Origin: Mycolicibacter heraklionensis
Lineage (GTDB): Bacteria; Actinomycetota; Actinomycetes; Mycobacteriales; Mycobacteriaceae
Direction of reading: 5' to 3'
Length of the DNA stretch: 64,000 bases
NCBI RefSeq assembly: GCF_001021505.1
Contig: NZ_LDPO01000022.1
Coordinates: 18,050 to 82,049, forward strand
The first letter of the stretch is position 1. Every line of letters starts with the position of its first letter. Positions 23,167 through 31,796 of the stretch are shown here, in pieces. The notes under the pieces were generated by a model that had not been told where the DNA came from, made no database searches, and saw nothing but the letters and a program-made list of their open reading frames with translations. A program made the position numbers and the translations under genes.

Positions 23167-24356
23167 CGACGTTGGCTAATTTGGTGGTTGATGGGGGAAT
23201 CCAGACCGGTCCCTTCGGGTCGCAGCTGCACGCGTCGGACTACAGCGTGTGTGGGGTCGGTGTCGTAATGCCTCAGGATTTGGGAGATAACTGCATCGAC
23301 ATCAGCCAAATGGCATATGTCGATGAGGGAATTGCGGATCAGTTGTCGCGGCATCGCTTAGTTGCTGGCGACATTGTGTATTCACGTCGAGGGGACATCA
23401 CTCGGCGCGCGTATGTGAGTGAATCGGACGGCGATCTACTGTGCGGAACAGGTTGCCTGCGGGTTCGTGTCGACCGCGACGTCGCCGATGCGCGTTTCGT
23501 GAGCTACGCGGTTGCCACTCCGGACGCGCGTACTTGGCTCATCCGGCATGCCGTTGGAGCAACGATGCCAAATCTAAATACCACTATCCTAGGGGCCCTC
23601 CCGCTCCAGGTTCCGAACCTGACAACTCAACGTGCGATCGCAGGCATCCTCGGCGCGCTGGACGACAAGATTATGGTCAATCGAAAGATTGTGTCGACTT
23701 CCAGCGACCTTTGCGATGTCTACTACCGAAGTGCCTGCCCCACGGTGTCGAGCCATGCTCTTGGGGACATAGCGACGATCGGAGGTGGCGGTACTCCGTC
23801 GACCAAGAACGGCGCGTACTGGGACGGCGACGTGTGCTGGGCTACTCCGACAGATATCACCGGGCTCGAAGGTCCGTGGTTGCTCGACTCTTCTCGTACT
23901 ATCACTGCACTCGGACTAGAGGCTTGTGCTTCACCCCTTTACCCGCGGCGGAGCATTTTGATGACGTCTCGGGCCACGATCGGCGCTATAGCTCTCGCGT
24001 GTGTTCCAACCGCTGTCAATCAGGGGTTCATCGTTGTAAACGCGTTGGACCCGCAGATGCAGCTTTGGCTGATGGCGCAGATGAAGGATCGCACGAGCGA
24101 ATTTTTGTCCTGGGCGAACGGTGCTACCTTCCTTGAGATCTCGCGTGGAGTATTCAAGTCGCTTCCGTTCTTCACTTGTGAGCTCGCTGACCTCGAACGG
24201 TTTAACCGCCGTGCCGAAGTACTGCTCGCCCGGCAAGAATCGGCCCAGCGAGAAAACCAAATCCTCGCCCGCACGCGCGACGAGCTCCTGCCGCTGATTA
24301 TGAGCGGCAAGATCACCGTCAAGCAGGCGGAGGCTAAAGCGGAGGAGGTGCTCTGA
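23163..24356 (+). CDS. hsdS: Type I restriction-modification specificity subunit HsdS
   Basis: A 397-aa protein with two target-recognition domains. The first (about residues 8-150) has GPFGSQLHASDY, GDIVYSRRGD and GATMPNLNTTIL. The second (about 200-340) has GGGGTPSTKNGAYWDGDVCW, and ATFLEISRGVFKSLPF. They are separated by helices with TQRAIAGILGALDDKI and followed by a second conserved helix. The two domains set the two halves of a bipartite target sequence. Codon use is visibly less GC-rich than in neighbouring genes, as expected for rapidly exchanged specificity genes. Start and stop overlap neighbours. Confidence 0.93.
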   Translation: MTTLANLVVDGGIQTGPFGSQLHASDYSVCGVGVVMPQDLGDNCIDISQMAYVDEGIADQLSRHRLVAGDIVYSRRGDITRRAYVSESDGDLLCGTGCLRVRVDRDVADARFVSYAVATPDARTWLIRHAVGATMPNLNTTILGALPLQVPNLTTQRAIAGILGALDDKIMVNRKIVSTSSDLCDVYYRSACPTVSSHALGDIATIGGGGTPSTKNGAYWDGDVCWATPTDITGLEGPWLLDSSRTITALGLEACASPLYPRRSILMTSRATIGAIALACVPTAVNQGFIVVNALDPQMQLWLMAQMKDRTSEFLSWANGATFLEISRGVFKSLPFFTCELADLERFNRRAEVLLARQESAQRENQILARTRDELLPLIMSGKITVKQAEAKAEEVL

Positions 24357-27300
24357 TGGCCGGAGTGATGAATGAATCAGACTGGGAGCAGTGGACTCTC
24401 GATCAGCTCGGCGAGATCGAGTGGGAACACAAGGCCGGCAAGGACGTGGCACCCGGTTCCGGGGAGCGGGAGAACTGGCATGACATCGTGCTGCGCGGCA
24501 GCGTCGAAGTCGCCCTTCGCAACCTGAACCCGAATGTTCCCGAGCAGTACCTGCAGCAGGCATACGCCGAAGTGACTACGCCGCAGTCACAGGACGCGAT
24601 AACCGAGAACTACCGTCAGCACCAGATTCTCACCGAGGGCTACCGCGGTATCAGCTACATCGACGACGACGGCCGAGAGGTGAACCCGACCATCCGGTTC
24701 ATCTCCGGTGACCCCGCCAAAAATGGGTACCTGGCGGTCAACCAGGTCACGATCCGCAACTACGAGCACGAGCGCCGCTTCGACGTCGTGCTGTATGTCA
24801 ACGGGCTGCCACTGTCGATCATCGAACTCAAGCAGGCCGGGGCGAAGACCGCCACCGTCGACATCGCCTACAACCAGCTGCAGACCTACCTGCGCGAATT
24901 CCCGATGGCATTCCGCTTCTCCTGCATGGTGCTGGTGACCGATGGGATCAACGCCCGCTACGGCACGGTGTTCACACCCTGGAATCACTTCGCGCCGTGG
25001 AACGTCGACGACGACGGGCGACCTGTCGAGTTCGGGGAACCAGCCTCCGACGGGCGACCCGCCACCGAACTGGACCTCACCGTGGCCGGTGTCTACAACG
25101 TGGAACGGTTCGGGCAACTGCTGCGCGACTTCACCGCCTTCGATCAGGACGAGGCGGGACTGCGCAAGCGAATCGCCAAGCCGCACCAGTACTTCGCGGT
25201 GACCAAGGCAGTCGGCGCCACCGTTGAGGCCGTCGATTCCGACGGGCGAGCCGGCGTGGTGTGGCACACCCAGGGCTCGGGCAAGTCCATGGAGATGGAG
25301 CTCTACACTGCCAAGGTGATGCGCCACCCGCGGCTGGCCAACCCCACCGCCATCCTGCTCACCGACCGCACTGAACTCGACAGCCAACTCTACGACGGGT
25401 TCAACGTCAGCACACTGCTGCCCGAACGGCCTCAGCCGGTGACCAGCCGGGAGTTGCTGCGAGAAAAGCTCACCGACACCCGCAGCGGCGGCATCTACTT
25501 CTCCACGCTGCAGAAGTTCGGCCTGACCAAAGACGAACGCGACGCCGGTGCCGATCACCCGCTGCTATCTGACCGGCGTAACATCATCGTCATCGCCGAC
25601 GAGGCGCACCGCAGCCACTACGACAACCTCGACGGCTACGCCGCGCACCTGAAGAACGCGCTGCCGCACGCCACATTGATCGCGTTTACCGGTACCCCGA
25701 TCACCGAGAGGGAACGCGATACTCGCCGCGTGTTCGGCGACGACATCGACGTTTACGACCTGCATCGTGCGGTCGCTGACGGCGCCACCGTGCCGGTGCT
25801 GTTCGAACCGCGGCTGATCAAACTGGTGCGGCTCGACGGTGTCGATGACGACCAGATCGACGACGCCGCCGAAGAGGTCACCGTCGGCCTCGATGATGCC
25901 GACAAAGAACGCCTGCAGAAAAGCGTGGCGGTATTAGACACCGTCTACGGCGCACCGGAACGGGTGCGGGAGTTGGCTTCGGATCTGGTGCGGCACTGGG
26001 AGACCCGGCGCGAGCTGATGCGGCCGTTCATTGGCGGGCCGGGCAAGGCGATGGTCGTCTGCGCCACCCGCTCAATTGCCGCACGCCTGTATGAGGAGCT
26101 GATCGCGCTGCGCCCAGCGTGGCACAACGATGCCGACGACAAGGGTGTGGTCAAGGTCGTCTACGCCGCCCTGCCCGGTGATGAGCCGGCGATCACCAAG
26201 CACCTGCGTCGGCCCAGCGCTACGGCGGCAGTGAAGCAGCGAGTCAAAGATGCGGACGACGAACTCGAGATCGTGATCGTCAAAGACATGATGCTGACCG
26301 GGTTCGACGCACCAGCCCTGCACACACTCTACGTTGACCGACCCCTCAAGGGGGCCCTGCTGATGCAGACTCTGGCCCGGGTGAACCGCACCTTCCGCGG
26401 CAAGCAGGACGGACTGCTGGTCGCCTACTCACCGCTGGTGGAGAACCTGACCAAGGCGCTGGCCGAATTCACCCGCGACACCGCCACCACAGGGGACAAA
26501 CTGGTCGGGCAGAACATCGCCGAGGCAGCGGCGATCGTCTACGACCTGCTGGCCAAACTGCACGAGCTCGTCGGGGAGGAGTGGCGCGACATCGTTAGGG
26601 CCGACCCGAAGCGAGGCTGGCTGCGAGCCACCCGCGACATTACCGTGAAGCTGCGGTCGCCGGCCACACCGGGCAACGTCGACCCCGACAATCCGGAGAT
26701 CCGCCCGTTGGCCGATAAATTCCGGGATTTGTCCGCAAAGCTTGCCAGGGCCTGGGCGCTGACCGGGGGACACGCTGACCGGGACGCCGAACTGGAACGC
26801 GTACGTCCCGATGTGCGGTTTTACGAAGAAGTCCGCGGTTGGATGGCGAAACTGGATGCCCAAGCCCGCATCGCCTCGGGCCAGCCGATCCCCGACGACG
26901 TTAAACGACTGCTGGGTGAGATCATCGTCGACTCAGCCGAAACCACCGGCGTCGTGGATATCTACCGAGCGGCAGGACTGGAGTTGCCGCAACTCGACCA
27001 CCTAACCCCCGCGTGGCTTGAGGATGCGCAGCAGCCCAGCAAAGCGCACCTGGCGATCGAGGCGCTCAAGGCCAGCTTGCTGCAGAAAGCGCGCGAATCG
27101 ACCCGCGGCAACGATGTGCGCAGCAAGTTGTTTTCCGAACGTATCAACGACCTGATGGCCAAGTACACCAACCAACAGCTGACCGCCGCCGACGTGATCG
27201 CGCGTCTGGTCGAGCTGGCCGACGAAGTCGTGGCCGAGGCGGACCGGGGCAAGCTTTTCACTCCACCGCTGGCCACCGATGAACTCGCCTTCTACGACGT

Positions 27301-27565
27301 GGTCGCCCAGAACCCGTCGGCGCTCGATGTAATGGGTGACGATGTGATCGCCCAGATCGCCCGGGACCTGGTTGCCGCCATGCGCCGGGATACCCGGGTG
27401 GACTGGACCGTGCGTGAGGATGTCAAGGCCAAACTGCGGGCGTCGATCAAACGGTTGCTGCGTAAGTACGGCTATCCGCCGGATCAGCAGCCGGCGGCGA
27501 TCGTGGCGGTGATGAACCAGATGGAAGCTTTCGCCCCGCGATACGCGGAGGAAGCCGCTCAATAG
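24356..27565 (+). CDS. hsdR: Type I restriction endonuclease subunit HsdR
   Basis: A 1069-aa restriction and translocation subunit. The N-terminal PD-(D/E)xK nuclease is seen as FDVVLYVNGLPLSIIELKQAG near residue 157. The motor has Walker A HTQGSGKSMEM near residue 305, DEAH in IADEAHRSHYD near residue 415, and AFTGTPI just after. The C-terminal part is the helical domain that binds the methylase. It cuts unmodified DNA at a distance after translocation. Start overlaps the hsdS stop by 1 bp. Full length and intact motifs suggest an active system. Confidence 0.95.
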   Translation: MAGVMNESDWEQWTLDQLGEIEWEHKAGKDVAPGSGERENWHDIVLRGSVEVALRNLNPNVPEQYLQQAYAEVTTPQSQDAITENYRQHQILTEGYRGISYIDDDGREVNPTIRFISGDPAKNGYLAVNQVTIRNYEHERRFDVVLYVNGLPLSIIELKQAGAKTATVDIAYNQLQTYLREFPMAFRFSCMVLVTDGINARYGTVFTPWNHFAPWNVDDDGRPVEFGEPASDGRPATELDLTVAGVYNVERFGQLLRDFTAFDQDEAGLRKRIAKPHQYFAVTKAVGATVEAVDSDGRAGVVWHTQGSGKSMEMELYTAKVMRHPRLANPTAILLTDRTELDSQLYDGFNVSTLLPERPQPVTSRELLREKLTDTRSGGIYFSTLQKFGLTKDERDAGADHPLLSDRRNIIVIADEAHRSHYDNLDGYAAHLKNALPHATLIAFTGTPITERERDTRRVFGDDIDVYDLHRAVADGATVPVLFEPRLIKLVRLDGVDDDQIDDAAEEVTVGLDDADKERLQKSVAVLDTVYGAPERVRELASDLVRHWETRRELMRPFIGGPGKAMVVCATRSIAARLYEELIALRPAWHNDADDKGVVKVVYAALPGDEPAITKHLRRPSATAAVKQRVKDADDELEIVIVKDMMLTGFDAPALHTLYVDRPLKGALLMQTLARVNRTFRGKQDGLLVAYSPLVENLTKALAEFTRDTATTGDKLVGQNIAEAAAIVYDLLAKLHELVGEEWRDIVRADPKRGWLRATRDITVKLRSPATPGNVDPDNPEIRPLADKFRDLSAKLARAWALTGGHADRDAELERVRPDVRFYEEVRGWMAKLDAQARIASGQPIPDDVKRLLGEIIVDSAETTGVVDIYRAAGLELPQLDHLTPAWLEDAQQPSKAHLAIEALKASLLQKARESTRGNDVRSKLFSERINDLMAKYTNQQLTAADVIARLVELADEVVAEADRGKLFTPPLATDELAFYDVVAQNPSALDVMGDDVIAQIARDLVAAMRRDTRVDWTVREDVKAKLRASIKRLLRKYGYPPDQQPAAIVAVMNQMEAFAPRYAEEAAQ

Positions 27566-27726
27566 ATCTGTTTACCAACGTTAGTGGCTGGGCCGCTCAT
27601 GTCTCACTCGACGAGTTCTTTTGAGTCGGATACTTGTCTCCCTTCGCTGGGCATCAATAGATGAGCAGCGCGTTCCTGCGCACCGCCATCCCCCGTTCCG
27701 CGTTCCGTCCCTGCGACCATGTACCG

Positions 27727-29391
27727 ATGACCGCAACACTCGTCGCCAAGACCGTCGCCGGGGGCTTCGCGCACCGCACCCTGTTCGAGGGCGTTGACCT
27801 AACCGTGGCACCGGGCGACGTCATCGGCGTCGTGGGCGCTAACGGCGCCGGCAAGAGCACCCTGTTACGGATCCTGGCCGGCGATCTGGAACCGCTCGAC
27901 GGCGCGGTCAACATCGCCCCGGCCGATGCGTTCGTCGGCTGGTTGCCGCAGGAGCACGAGCGGGTGGCAGGCGAGACCGTCGGCGCCTATATCGCGCGCC
28001 GGACCGGCTGCGCTCAGGCGTCGCAGGCCATGGACGCCGTGGCCGCGGCCCTGGCAGATCCGGATCTGGCTCCTGCGCATACCGATCCGGCCGAGGCCTA
28101 CTCCATCGCGCTGGACCATTGGCTTGTCACCGGCGCGGCGGACCTCGAGGACCGGGTGCCGGCAGTGCTGGCCGACCTCGGACTGGACTCCGAGGCGGTG
28201 CAGCCCGAGTCGACGCTGATGACCGGGTTGTCGGGTGGGCAGGCCGCCCGGGTGGGCCTGGCCGCACTGATGCTGTCGCGGTTCGACATCGTCCTGCTCG
28301 ACGAGCCGACCAACGACCTCGACCTGGACGGGCTGGCCCGGCTGGAGCAGCTCGTCCGTGAACTTCGGGGCGGGGTGGTGCTGGTCAGCCACGACCGGGA
28401 GTTCCTGGCCCGCAGCGTCACTCGTGTCCTGGAATTGGATCTGGCGCAGAACACCACGACCGTATTCGGCGGCGGATACGACAGCTATCTCGAGGAACGC
28501 GAGATCAACCGCCGGCACCGGCGTGAGCAGTACGAGGAATTCGCCGAGAAGAAGGCCGACCTGGTCGCTCGCGCCCGCACGCAGCGGGAGTGGTCCAGCC
28601 AGGGCGTCCGCAACGCGATGCGCAAGGCGCCGGACAACGACAAGATCCGGCGCCGTGCCGCTACCGACTCCAGTGAGAAACAGGCGCAGAAGGTGCGTCA
28701 GATGGAGAGCCGGATCGCCCGCCTCGAGGAGGTCGTCGAACCCCGCAAGGAATGGACGCTGCAATTCAGCATCGGCGCTGCGCCACGGTCGAGTTCGGTG
28801 GTGGCGACACTCGACAATGCCGTAGCGCGGCAAGGCGATTTCGTCCTCGGACCGGTGTCGCTACAGGTGGATGCCGGCGAGCGGATCGGCATCGTGGGCC
28901 CCAACGGGGCGGGCAAGTCGACGTTGCTGCGACTGCTGCTCGGCCGCCAGCAGCCCGACGCGGGCCGCGCAAGCCTGGGCGCCAACGTCGCTATCGGTGA
29001 AATCGATCAGGCACGCGCCGATTTCACCGGCCCCGCCCGTCTGGTCGATCGCTTCGAGCAGCGGGTTCCGGACTGGTCGACGGCCGATGTGCGAACCCTG
29101 CTGGCGAAGTTCGGGCTGACCGCCGACCATGTGGAGCGCGCGGTCGACGACCTTTCGCCCGGGGAGCGCACACGCGCCGGCCTGGCGTTGCTGCAAGCCT
29201 GCGGAACGAACGTGCTGGTCCTCGACGAACCGACCAACCATCTAGATCTGCCCGCCATCGAACAGCTCGAACAGGCGCTGGAAACCTACGACGGTGCGCT
29301 GTTGTTGGTGACCCACGACCGCCGGATGTTGCAGAACGTCCGGTTGGACCGCACTTGGCGGGTCGAGGACGGGAGTGTTACCGAGCTGTAG
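27727..29391 (+). CDS. ABC-F family ATPase
   Basis: A 554-aa soluble protein with two ABC domains and no membrane helices. The first has GANGAGKST, LSGGQ and DEPTNDLD; the second has GPNGAGKST, LSPGE and DEPTNHLD. A charged linker of about 80 residues, rich in Arg/Lys/Glu, joins them, as in ribosome-binding ABC-F proteins that modulate translation or protect ribosomes from antibiotics. ATG 27727 places the first motif normally; the frame opens at 27661 but the added residues do not look conserved. Which subgroup it belongs to cannot be told. Confidence 0.85.
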   Translation: MTATLVAKTVAGGFAHRTLFEGVDLTVAPGDVIGVVGANGAGKSTLLRILAGDLEPLDGAVNIAPADAFVGWLPQEHERVAGETVGAYIARRTGCAQASQAMDAVAAALADPDLAPAHTDPAEAYSIALDHWLVTGAADLEDRVPAVLADLGLDSEAVQPESTLMTGLSGGQAARVGLAALMLSRFDIVLLDEPTNDLDLDGLARLEQLVRELRGGVVLVSHDREFLARSVTRVLELDLAQNTTTVFGGGYDSYLEEREINRRHRREQYEEFAEKKADLVARARTQREWSSQGVRNAMRKAPDNDKIRRRAATDSSEKQAQKVRQMESRIARLEEVVEPRKEWTLQFSIGAAPRSSSVVATLDNAVARQGDFVLGPVSLQVDAGERIGIVGPNGAGKSTLLRLLLGRQQPDAGRASLGANVAIGEIDQARADFTGPARLVDRFEQRVPDWSTADVRTLLAKFGLTADHVERAVDDLSPGERTRAGLALLQACGTNVLVLDEPTNHLDLPAIEQLEQALETYDGALLLVTHDRRMLQNVRLDRTWRVEDGSVTEL

Positions 29392-29599
29392 GCGGAAGCG
29401 GCTATCCGAGACGGCCGCGAGCCGCCCCTCGCAGTATCGGTCCGACGGGTCACTCCGCGCCGTTGCCGCCTTGGGCGTCGATGACGGTTTGGATCAGCTC
29501 GGCGATGCGCTGCTGTCCGGCCGCGATCCACAGGCGGCGCCGCCGCCCCCACCGCAATTCACTCCGCCAGCCACCAGCACCCCACTACTCTCAGCGCAC

Positions 29600-30886
29600 A
29601 TGAGTCGCCCGGTGCGCTACCGACCCGGCGAGGCGCTGCTGGCGCTGCATCGCCACCGCGGCCCGATGGTCGACGCCGGGCTTGGCCGCCACGGCTACGT
29701 CTATCTTTTCGGCGCGGCGGCCAACAAGTTCGTCTTCGCCAACTCCGACGCCTTCAACTGGTGGGACGCCTTCCAGGCGCTGGTGCCCGTCGACGGGCCC
29801 ACCGCGTTGATCGTCAGCGACGGGGCGGATCATCGTCGTCGCCGCAGCCTGGTCCAACCGGCATTCCATCAATGCCACCTCGGGGACTACCTGCAGATCA
29901 TGGCGGCCAACGTCGACGCTGTCATCGACACCTGGCAGCCCGGCCAAACCGTCGATATCTTCGCCCGGCTGCGCTCGGCGATCCGGCGCAGCGCCATCGA
30001 GTCACTGTTCGGCCAGCGGATGGTCAAGCACTCCGACTTCCTGGGCGAACAGCTGCAACCACTGATGGAGCTCACCCACCGGCTGCCCCAGGTACTAAAG
30101 GCCGAGCAGCGGTTGCGCTCCCCGGCGTGGCGCCGCGCGATGGCTGCCAAGATCCGCGTCGACGAGCTGATCTACGCCGAGATCGCCCACGTCCGAAACC
30201 ATCCCAGCGCCGACGGCAACGTGCTGGCCGCTTTGGTCGACGGGCGTACCGAGGCCGGCGAGACGTTGCGGGACGACGAGATCCGCGACCAGATCGTCTC
30301 GCTGATCGCCGCCGGCTATGAGACGACTAGCGCGGCGATGGGGTGGGCGGTGTATGCGCTGTTGACCACCCCCGGGGTGTGGGAGACCGCCGCCAACGAA
30401 ATCCGCGACGTCGTAGGAGGCCGGGCTCCGACCGCCGCCGACCTGAAGAACCTGACCTACCTCAACGGTGTCGTGCACGAGACTTTGCGGCTCTACCCGC
30501 CCGCGGTGATCTCCGCGCGCAAGGTCATCCGGGACCTGCCGTTCGCCGGCCGCCGCATCCGCGCGGGTCGCACCCTGGTGTTCAGCCCGTACGTCACCCA
30601 CCGGCTCCCCGAGCTGTGGCCCGACCCGCTGGAGTTCGAGCCGCGCCGCTGGGACCCGGGTTTCGAAGGGTATCGCCGGCCCGCCCCGTACGAGTTCCTG
30701 CCGTTCGGCGGCGGAACGCACCGCTGCATCGGGTCGGCGTTCGCGACCGCCGAGCTGACGGTGATGCTGGCCCGGTTGCTGGCCAGAACCCGGCTGAGCC
30801 TGTCTGACCAGCGCATACGTGCCGGAGGATACGCGGCGCTGCAGCCCCGCCACGGTCTCGTCGCGCACGTCGCCGAGCTCCACTAA
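29600..30886 (+). CDS. Cytochrome P450
   Basis: A 428-aa P450. The oxygen-binding I-helix reads AAGYETTSAA, the ExxR motif is ETLR within HETLRLYPP, and the haem ligand loop is FGGGTHRCIGSAFA with the axial Cys. These are standard for a bacterial haem monooxygenase; the family (CYP number) and substrate are not assignable by eye. The ATG at 29600 gives a normal N-terminus; upstream codons to 29375 do not look coding. The 208-bp gap before it shows only a 35-codon minus-strand frame of doubtful value. Confidence 0.9.
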   Translation: MSRPVRYRPGEALLALHRHRGPMVDAGLGRHGYVYLFGAAANKFVFANSDAFNWWDAFQALVPVDGPTALIVSDGADHRRRRSLVQPAFHQCHLGDYLQIMAANVDAVIDTWQPGQTVDIFARLRSAIRRSAIESLFGQRMVKHSDFLGEQLQPLMELTHRLPQVLKAEQRLRSPAWRRAMAAKIRVDELIYAEIAHVRNHPSADGNVLAALVDGRTEAGETLRDDEIRDQIVSLIAAGYETTSAAMGWAVYALLTTPGVWETAANEIRDVVGGRAPTAADLKNLTYLNGVVHETLRLYPPAVISARKVIRDLPFAGRRIRAGRTLVFSPYVTHRLPELWPDPLEFEPRRWDPGFEGYRRPAPYEFLPFGGGTHRCIGSAFATAELTVMLARLLARTRLSLSDQRIRAGGYAALQPRHGLVAHVAELH

Positions 30887-30939
30887 ACCGCGACTTTCCG
30901 GTGAATTGGATGGGACTGGCATTTTCCTTAGAGATATGA

Positions 30940-30955
30940 TGTGGTGTAGACCACG
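30940..30955. promoter_or_regulatory. CRP-like binding box 1
   Basis: TGTGG-TGTAGA-CCACG, 7 of 10 half-site positions of the CRP-type pattern TGTGA-N6-TCACA. It begins at the last base of a good -10 element (TATGAT, 30935-30940). Box 2 lies 29 bp downstream, so the two face the same side of the helix less than perfectly. Pattern match only. Confidence 0.4.
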
Positions 30956-30968
30956 TTGGAAACCCCGA

Positions 30969-30984
30969 TGTGATGCGCACCACA
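30969..30984. promoter_or_regulatory. CRP-like binding box 2
   Basis: TGTGA-TGCGCA-CCACA, 9 of 10 half-site positions of the CRP-type pattern. The right half overlaps the AGGAG ribosome site (30984-30988) of the 44-aa gene. Position downstream of the likely -10 suggests repression rather than activation. The two boxes also read as an imperfect 18-bp direct repeat (GATGTG...ACCAC). Confidence 0.45.
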
Positions 30985-30996
30985 GGAGAGATGGCA

Positions 30997-31131
30997 ATGA
31001 CAGCGTTCTTGACCGGTTTGGGCGTCACGGCCGCCACCGCGACCGTCGGCGCCGGCATGATGGGCCACGCCACCTTGGCGTTGTGCGTCGGTTTGGTGTC
31101 GGCGGCGTTCTTCGCCGGCCAAATCTGCTGA
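30997..31131 (+). CDS. 44-aa hydrophobic microprotein
   Basis: A small frame, MTAFLTGLGVTAATATVGAG and onward, ending FFAGQIC. It has AGGAG 8 nt before the ATG at 30997 (another ATG lies at 30991). Nearly the whole peptide is hydrophobic, enough for one or two membrane helices (about residues 3-20 and 27-42) with Gly/Ala small residues and a terminal Cys. Placed alone behind a -10 element and two CRP-like boxes, it looks like a real, regulated gene. No homologue is claimed. Confidence 0.6.
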   Translation: MTAFLTGLGVTAATATVGAGMMGHATLALCVGLVSAAFFAGQIC

Positions 31132-31319
31132 TTCGCCTGCCCTAGCGCGCGCCACGGCGAACTGCCGTGGCCGCCTTGTCGCGTACGTCTTCCCGCCGCA
31201 ATAAGTGACCCATGGCTGACTCGCCGGGGACTACCGACCCTGCCCCGCACCGAGCGGCGGTGGTCAGCTGGATTCAGCTAGACCGCTGTCCGGTCCAGCG
31301 GTCAGGGAAGGAAAGCGCA

Positions 31320-31784
31320 ATGAGCACGTCAGAACAATCGCAGGCCGCCACGCGGATGTTTGCCCGGGTGATGGGGCCCTTCATCGTCGTCCTCGACGGC
31401 GGCGCGGCGGTCCGCGCCCCGGAGCTGTGGCAGCACTTCTCGCAGTTCTCCGCCGAGCCGCTGTGGACGTGGACGGCGGGGGCGTTCGCGCTGCTGATCG
31501 GTCTGGTGGTGATCGGCCTGCACCCGTATTGGCGAGGCGCCCCGGCCATCATCATCTCGGTGGTGGGCTGGCTGGTCGCCGTCAAGGGATTCTTCCTGAT
31601 CATGTTCCCCGACACCCTGATGTCGATTCCCGACAACACGGCCGGCGCGATCACCTGGTGGCGTGTCCTTTACGTGGGCATCGCGCTGTTGGGGCTGTAC
31701 CTGAGCTACGTCGGTTGGAACCCCGCGGCACGCCGGTCCGCACCGCAGGAGGCGAAAACGCTTGCTGGAACGCCGGGGGTGTAG
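31320..31784 (+). CDS. Four-helix integral membrane protein, paralogue of 1257-1703
   Basis: A 154-aa membrane protein with four hydrophobic segments, matching the protein at 1257-1703 along its length (RMFARVMGPF, LHPYWRGA, LYLSYVGW). The ATG at 31320 follows GGGAAGGAAAG. A longer frame starts at 31212 but lacks a ribosome site and conserved residues. It ends 12 nt before the GH92 gene, so they may share a transcript. Function unknown. Confidence 0.75.
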   Translation: MSTSEQSQAATRMFARVMGPFIVVLDGGAAVRAPELWQHFSQFSAEPLWTWTAGAFALLIGLVVIGLHPYWRGAPAIIISVVGWLVAVKGFFLIMFPDTLMSIPDNTAGAITWWRVLYVGIALLGLYLSYVGWNPAARRSAPQEAKTLAGTPGV

Positions 31785-31796
31785 TAGAGCACAGCT

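Noticed and set aside
27566..27726. Terminator after hsdR
   Set aside because: ACTCGACGAGT followed by TCTTTT has only a 5-bp stem with one unpaired base, too small to form a hairpin.
29450..29557. Minus-strand 35-codon frame ending RRLWIAAGQQRIAELIQTV...GGNGAE before the P450 gene
   Set aside because: It reads like protein but has only a TTG start without a ribosome site and an in-frame stop 40 nt upstream. Too short to call.
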